Below, one piece after another: positions 58,885 to 64,000 of a stretch of DNA of 64,000 nt. The notes below the pieces were generated by a model. That model was not told the DNA's origin. It saw only the letters and a program-made list of their open reading frames with translations, and did no database searches. Origin of the DNA: Chlorops oryzae (lineage: Eukaryota > Arthropoda > Insecta > Diptera > Chloropidae); the NCBI GenBank assembly GCA_020466095.1, contig CM035807.1, positions 116,983,624 through 117,047,623 on the forward strand, given 5' to 3'. The first letter of the stretch is position 1. Every line of letters starts with the position of its first letter. The translations under genes were made by a program, and so were the position numbers.

Positions 58885-60488
58885 AATAGAAAGAAAATAG
58901 AATTGAGTATGAGAAGCAAAAATGAAATCATAGACGATACAATGCCAAAGGTAATTGAAAATTACACTAGTTTACAAATAATAATTTTTGGCGTGTTCAG
59001 GAGATCTCAATGCACTTTTCCCATAGACTTTGGCCTTCTAAACACGAAAATAATATTAAAAAATTTTTTCATGGAAGCGTTTTTTTTTATATTAATTTTT
59101 AAAAAAACAAAGGTTTTTTTTCGGAGATATTGTAGATTTTTTGAACAGAACTCGGCCATGCATCGACCAATTCAAATGAAGTACCACTCAAATTAAAGAA
59201 AACTAACGCCTCTAAGACTCTTTCCTACATAGTTTTAAGATTGGTAGGAAACTAAGATTCTGTAGATCTATAAACCTAAAAAAAAAAATATTTTTGTAGC
59301 AAAAATACATGTTTCTTTTTCATTTATCGGCATCTAAAAAATAGATTCCAAAAAGACAATTTTTTTTTTTTACTTTTTGATTTAAAGGTGGGTCCTTACC
59401 CAACAAAACAGTATATTAGTTTTTAAAATCCATGGATAAATTGCGAAGTTATAACTAGAGCGTGTATTTTTAAGCATTTATAAATTTGAAGCATACTTTG
59501 TGGGGGGGATATTTTTTTTCTTATCACCATTTTGGAAATAAGTAGCGAATTTGAACTTCAAGGGGATTTCCTAGCTTTGAAAAAGTCTTAAATAGGCTAA
59601 AAATCGATTTGAATCTTAACTTTATGTAAATTGAACAAATTTTTTGCCCCATAAAGTACGCTTCAATTTTATAAATGCTTAAAAATACACGCTCTAGTTA
59701 TAACATTTATAAGTGAGGGGATAAAGCCAATATAAGCAAGCTCAAGAAATCATTAAAAGAACCTGTGGAATTATCTGCAATTTATCCAAACAAATTTAGC
59801 CAGGATCCATACATAAACCAAATTGGACATAAGAGGGTCGCTTCCAAATATTTTGATTACGAAAACTGGACATATGTAAACATATGCACTCTTCTTCTTT
59901 ATTTAACAATTTGGCAATGCCATATTTAATAGATTTGAATAGAAAATCCAACAACAAAAACTGGGCATATGCTCCAAAAGTAGCAAGAAATATGGTAAAA
60001 AAATCTAAAAATAAAAAATTTCAACAATAACAAAAAGCCTGATCGATCAGTCGGTATTTTAGCTTCGAACACACGAAATACACCTTCCAATTAAAAACAA
60101 AAAAAAAAGGTTTTTTTTTTAAAATTCTACAATAAAATGCCTATTAGAAAATGCTGTTATTGAACTTGAGATATTTACATCAAGTTTTAAGTAGAAAAAA
60201 ATTACAATTTTTCCTTTTGGATGCCCAAATATTAGTTAATCGTAATACTTAAATATTAATTTTTTACAATTTGATTCGGAGTCGGAACCATATTCATCAG
60301 TTAGATCAGTTCACACAATTGGGTCTTAGATAATTTGTACCTATTAAATAATTTTTTTGGTTGCTCTGATTTGAAATCTAACTACTGTTGTTTCTCGCAA
60401 GGGTCACTTTTGTCTAGTCGTTTCCTTTTCGGTCAGCATACGCCTTAGCCAACTTGTTGCTGTCCTTGAGTTATTTGCTTTATAATCA
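58885..60488. other. Intergenic DNA between Ing5 and the STARD7-type gene
   Basis: AT-rich, no gene apart from hAT-1 at 59456-59696. 59705-60488 includes the likely 3' untranslated part of the STARD7-type gene. Confidence 0.45.
59456..59696. mobile_element. hAT-1 MITE, copy with GTTATAAC duplication
   Basis: 241 bp, ends TAGAGCGTGTATTTTTAAG / CTTAAAAATACACGCTCTA, with GTTATAAC at 59448-59455 and 59697-59704. It lies between Ing5 and the STARD7-type gene. Confidence 0.82.
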
Positions 60489-61661
60489 TTATCGACTATT
60501 GGAAAGTTTTGTACATCCATCATTTGTTGCATTTCCATAGCTCGTTTTGTACGAGTACGCCTTTGTTGCCGCATACATTTTACTTACAAAATCGGGCATT
60601 TGTTGCTGTGCTACCCAGGATTTTATGCTCTGCGGGATCGATAGGCCAGGATCATCGAAATATGTTAACATATAGTGTACGCCCGGTTCGTAAAAACTAT
60701 GAACCGGTTTAATCACCATGAAGCTCCAATAATCGGTTACACGAACTTTATTCGAAAATGCCGGATATTGCGGATGCCGTGTTCCCCGACTGCATATTAA
60801 CATAACTTTATACTTTTCATCGATCAAATAGCGTCGGGAAAATACATAATCCCGATTGCTAAATAACTTCGGCCAACTCATCTCCCAATAGATGAGATGT
60901 GATTTTGTATATGGCGATGGATCTTCTTCAATTGTTTGAAGCGCAACGGCCGTTTCGTCCCATTGCCTTCGATAGTCTAAATCTGTCTGTACGTGCAGCA
61001 AATCCGCTGCAGTCACATCATCGAAACGGGCATACATTTTATAGGCGTACAATGATGACTTCTCTTCGCGCCTCCATATAGATAAGTTATCTTTACATAA
61101 ATATGGCAGCCATCGACAATTCTCGGAGGTCTCAACAATCGCACAGCCAGGATGTGTATGTACTCCGGGTGGTAAATTATCAGAAAACTGACGTTTTTTC
61201 GAATTTGTTTCGCATTGTGGATGATTAGCACCAACATTGCAATAGCAATATTTCATTTGTTTCTGTTTACACAATTGGCACAGCTCATTGGTCTCCAGTG
61301 TGTCGATGAACTCAATGTCTCGCCAACAGATATTAAAGTTCCTCAAACTAAGACGTTCCGTTTGCCAGTCAAAACCACCATTATTGTTGGCACTAACGAA
61401 ACCCACCGCTCCGAGCATTATCCCGCACAAAGGTGGCCTCAATTGCTTCCGATACAGATGTATAATGGTCGATGTTAAACGTGTTGTTCCATAAACGCGC
61501 TGATAGAAGGCCACCAATTGTTGTATACGTCGCGAACGTTGAGCAACAATCGACTCGAATTGATAAGACCAAGCCCTTAGGGTAACTCGGGAACGATCCT
61601 TCACATTTAAAATGATTCGATTTAGAAAAGCAGCCATCTTAAAGAGTGATCGCTCTTGCAT
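60489..61661 (-). CDS. STARD7: STARD7-type START-domain lipid-transfer protein
   Basis: A single uninterrupted coding exon, 390 residues from the ATG at 61661 or 382 from the second ATG at 61637. The second has the better Kozak context (aagATGG). STARD7 carries phosphatidylcholine between the ER and mitochondria. The N-terminus is basic and hydrophobic (MAAFLNRIILNVKDRSRV), as for a mitochondrial presequence, followed by a hydrophobic segment near residues 75-92 (CGIMLGAVGFVSA). The START domain fills roughly residues 175-370, with blocks YRRQWDETA, YWEMSWPKLFSNRDYVFSRR, and a C-terminal helix region containing PDFVSKMYAATKAY. A cysteine-rich insert near residues 128-152 (CQLCKQKQMKYCYC) is unusual. 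It converges with Ing5 and is divergent from the Bdp1 candidate. A possible poly(A) signal (TTTATT on the + strand) is at 59898-59903. Confidence 0.9.
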   Translation of the reverse strand: MQERSLFKMAAFLNRIILNVKDRSRVTLRAWSYQFESIVAQRSRRIQQLVAFYQRVYGTTRLTSTIIHLYRKQLRPPLCGIMLGAVGFVSANNNGGFDWQTERLSLRNFNICWRDIEFIDTLETNELCQLCKQKQMKYCYCNVGANHPQCETNSKKRQFSDNLPPGVHTHPGCAIVETSENCRWLPYLCKDNLSIWRREEKSSLYAYKMYARFDDVTAADLLHVQTDLDYRRQWDETAVALQTIEEDPSPYTKSHLIYWEMSWPKLFSNRDYVFSRRYLIDEKYKVMLICSRGTRHPQYPAFSNKVRVTDYWSFMVIKPVHSFYEPGVHYMLTYFDDPGLSIPQSIKSWVAQQQMPDFVSKMYAATKAYSYKTSYGNATNDGCTKLSNSR

Positions 61662-62290
61662 AACCAAGAAGCCGTTTTTAATTTGATAAGCAGCAAGACT
61701 CGAATGTGATTTACTGCGATTTCACCTTTGAATTTTTCCTTCGTTGCGCGAATCCGAAAAGCAAATATGAAATATAGTAAAGCACACTGGTACTCGCTTC
61801 TTTCTTCTTTCTTGATGATGATTTTTTTTTTGGCGTTTGGATGTTCGGCGATTGCAACGTGAAAATCAAAAGTGCGCTTTAAATGAAAACATTGAACGAT
61901 AAGCGATTGAAGTGCACCGAAATGCACTCAAATTTTTTTTCTCCGAACCACATGCCTCGATCTGGAGCTGCCAGACTTATCTATGGCGAAATTTTTTTTT
62001 TAAATAAAATTTTTTCTATCAGAAATTTTTTGACAAATTTATCAAGACAATAAAATTTTTTGTTCTATTATAGGTCTGTTTTCGTATGTCACGTATTAAC
62101 TATGACCTATTTTTGCCCAATCTTGTCATGCATTTTTGAAGAAAATTTGCTAAGTTTCTTATGTTTTTATAATAATTGGCAGTTTTGCAGTCTTTGGGAA
62201 CAGACCTATAAATCGTCATTCACATCAAACTTTTAAAAATTGATTTTAACGGAAGCATTGGATATTTGTTGATTGAAAATGATATACGGT

Positions 62291-62375
62291 AGAGTCTGTA
62301 TACAGTGAACTAATTTTTGTATGGCTTGCTCATACTAACGAGGCTGTTCACATAATCGAAGCTTCATTTTTTGTA
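62291..62375 (-). repeat. Dispersed element holding an 18-mer dimer, copy at 62.3 kb
   Basis: On the minus strand: ATTATGTGAACAGCCTCG, TTAGTATGAGCA, then ACAAAAATTAGTTCACTG and AGACTCTACCGTA. The first part is two degenerate 18-bp units like the 51.9-kb minisatellite. Confidence 0.6.
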
Positions 62376-62452
62376 TGTTTAATTTGCTTTATTTGGTTCA
62401 AGTAATGTGTACATCTGCGGTTCACGCTATCCACACTCCACTCTATAATTAT

Positions 62453-62570
62453 CGGGCATGTGACAGAAATCGAATACGACAAAAAACGTTCGATTTCGGT
62501 TAAATTTTCATACAAATGTAAGCGAAATCGAACGTTTTCTGTCGTATTCGATTTCTGTCAAATGCCCGTA
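62453..62570. mobile_element. Hairpin element upstream of the STARD7-type gene
   Basis: Arms of about 47 bases pair almost perfectly (ACAGAAATCGAATACGACA and complement) around a 25-base loop. Ends TCGGGCAT / ATGCCCGTA. Confidence 0.7.
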
Positions 62571-63359
62571 TATGTGAGCAGTGTTCGGACTACGGAAATC
62601 CCATTTCGTAGTAGAAGACCGAAAAAATCGGAGTAGAAATGCATTTTTGGGTAGTAAATTGGAATTTTTCATTTTCGCACACAAAAAAAAAAGGTCAACA
62701 ATTTATTTGAAGCAAACATTTATAACTTACATTTATATATTACTTATATTTTTTTATCTCCATCAGTCAAGATTTAGATACAGAGACATCTGTATGGAAA
62801 ACAACAATTTGTTTGCGAACGAGGGAACACAAAAAACTCGTTCTCATTACGTCTAAATCGTGACATAGACAAAATTATTTTGAGTTTGGTGAAGTGAGAA
62901 AATCAGAGTAGATTTCAGGTATAGGGTAGTGGCAGAGTAGATTTCAAAAATTTTTTAAAAACGGAGTAGATCTACTCCGATTTATTGCAAAAAAAAAATT
63001 TTTTGTCACTTTTTTTTTTAATAAGTCATGCAGTAAAAGGTTAATAAAACCATTTGCTGCGAAGAAAAAGTCCTATTCTTATTTAATATAACATGCGGTA
63101 AAGGGTTAAGGAAAAAATATACTTTTGGCTTAAAGCGTCTATTTCGTCATACTTGCACCAGCCGTACTACGCAGTAAAGATGGAAGTTTTAAAAGGTGGC
63201 AGCACAATCAAGAAAAATTGGATGAAAACAAAAAAGAAAACATGCTGATTGGGATTTCAAAACGTGATTGTCGGTCGGCTTGACTGTAAAGATTGAAGCG
63301 AATCAATCGAATTTTTAATGTGTTGAAATTTCAATTTTAATTGAACAAAAGCACTAGCC

Positions 63360-64000
63360 ATGGCGATGAGAAGGCGCATCAAAGTTGGAGTTAATCTGTC
63401 AGCTGCGAAAAGAAAGCCCAAATCGGAGCCAGAAAAGAACGAGGAAAAGACGCTTCAAATCAAAGCTGAAGGTATGTAATTAGTTTTTTGAATTTTAAAA
63501 CGAAAAACCAATTTCTAAAGACGTATTTTTTTTAAATGTTTTTATGTAGTGCCACAAAATGAGCCAGCCTCAAAGCAGCCGGAAGTCCAACAAACGAAAG
63601 TTATTCCTAAAACTGAAATTTCAGACTCACAGCCAGATGATTCCACATTCAAATGTCCTCCAAGAGTTGATTTCAATCGCTCGAACAGTAATACAACAAC
63701 AGCAACAACAACAAATAGCGAAGAGTTCAATGAATCGGACATCGACGATGGGGCACAAGTTATGAAAATGGATTTACAGCGTGGTAGTGCCAATGGTGGT
63801 TTGCCAATGTCGCCTTCGAAGGCACAGCGACAACGGATAAGACCAACGCCAGTATTTGGACAAAGACGAAATAGCCTAATTGGTCTACCACCCTCACCAT
63901 TATCAATAACCAGCGAAGATCCAACTGGTATGATTAGATGAGAGATACTTGAGATATTATAGTTTATCTAATAATCTATTTGTTTCTCGTGCTTTAGAGC
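63360..64000 (+). CDS. Bdp1: Probable Bdp1 (TFIIIB B'' subunit), N-terminal exons, partial
   Basis: Two coding exons are inside the window: 63360-63471 and 63550-63927, joined in phase. An acceptor at 63996-63997 opens a third exon that runs off the edge. The start ATG has a strong Kozak context (gccATGG); a second ATG lies six bases later. The N-terminus, MAMRRRIKVGVNLSAAKRK, resembles the basic start of Bdp1, which recruits RNA polymerase III as part of TFIIIB. The rest of exon 2 is low-complexity and acidic/serine-rich (runs of Thr-Thr-Ala), ending in a basic block with RPTPVFGQRRNSLIGLPPSP. The diagnostic SANT domain would be downstream, outside the window, so the name is a judgement. From memory, Drosophila Ing5 and Bdp1 are near neighbours, which fits. 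If wrong, it is some other basic nuclear protein. Confidence 0.45.

Larger units (their letters stand above)
61662..63359. promoter_or_regulatory. Shared divergent promoter region, STARD7-type gene and Bdp1 candidate
   Basis: 1.7 kb between two divergent start codons. It holds the 18-mer parent element (62291), the hairpin (62453-62570) and, near 63036, the AAAGGGTTAATAAAACCATT dispersed block. Promoter elements are not identifiable by eye. Confidence 0.4.

Overview
The window is eukaryotic DNA from an insect, most likely a higher (cyclorrhaphan) fly. It is AT-rich, its genes are split by introns with ordinary GT/AG junctions, and its five recognisable genes look like fly versions of conserved proteins. 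It also carries repeats of a kind I associate with dipteran genomes. As I recall, the Drosophila counterparts of at least four of the five genes (pr, bwa, Ing5, Bdp1) lie on chromosome arm 2L (Muller element B), which would make this an element-B segment; that is memory, not something checked here. No operon, phage, plasmid or CRISPR feature is present.

Layout. Bases 1 to about 37,000 contain no gene I can recognise. They hold stretches of unique-looking DNA, two possible 5' untranslated first exons on the minus strand (12.8-14.0 kb and 29.36-29.57 kb) that would belong to a gene beyond the left edge, and many small DNA transposons and satellites. From 37.4 kb the window becomes gene-bearing: pr (purple, 6-pyruvoyl-tetrahydropterin synthase, + strand, 37.5-38.8 kb); bwa (alkaline ceramidase, - strand, 43.1-52.7 kb, introns swollen by repeats); Ing5 (ING4/5-type PHD histone reader, + strand, 56.0-57.6 kb); a STARD7-type lipid-transfer protein (- strand, 60.5-61.7 kb, no intron in the coding region); and the first two coding exons of a probable Bdp1 (TFIIIB subunit, + strand, 63.36 kb to the edge).

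The genes are independent housekeeping functions (pterin synthesis, ceramide breakdown, chromatin reading, lipid transfer, Pol III initiation) and do not form one pathway. I found no novel multi-gene system. The unusual content is the repeat landscape. One hAT-type MITE family has five copies with perfect 8-bp target duplications, two of them identical. A complete tRNA-derived SINE carries a TTAGG-like tail. Two TTAA-targeting MITE families share an ordered internal core. Two insertions can be tested against an unoccupied paralogue in the same window. An 18-bp satellite can be traced to the dispersed element that seeded it. A splice acceptor of bwa has been tandemly copied four times.

Coordinates of exons come from reading splice sites and conserved protein blocks by eye. 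Family assignments rest on remembered family features, with no database search.
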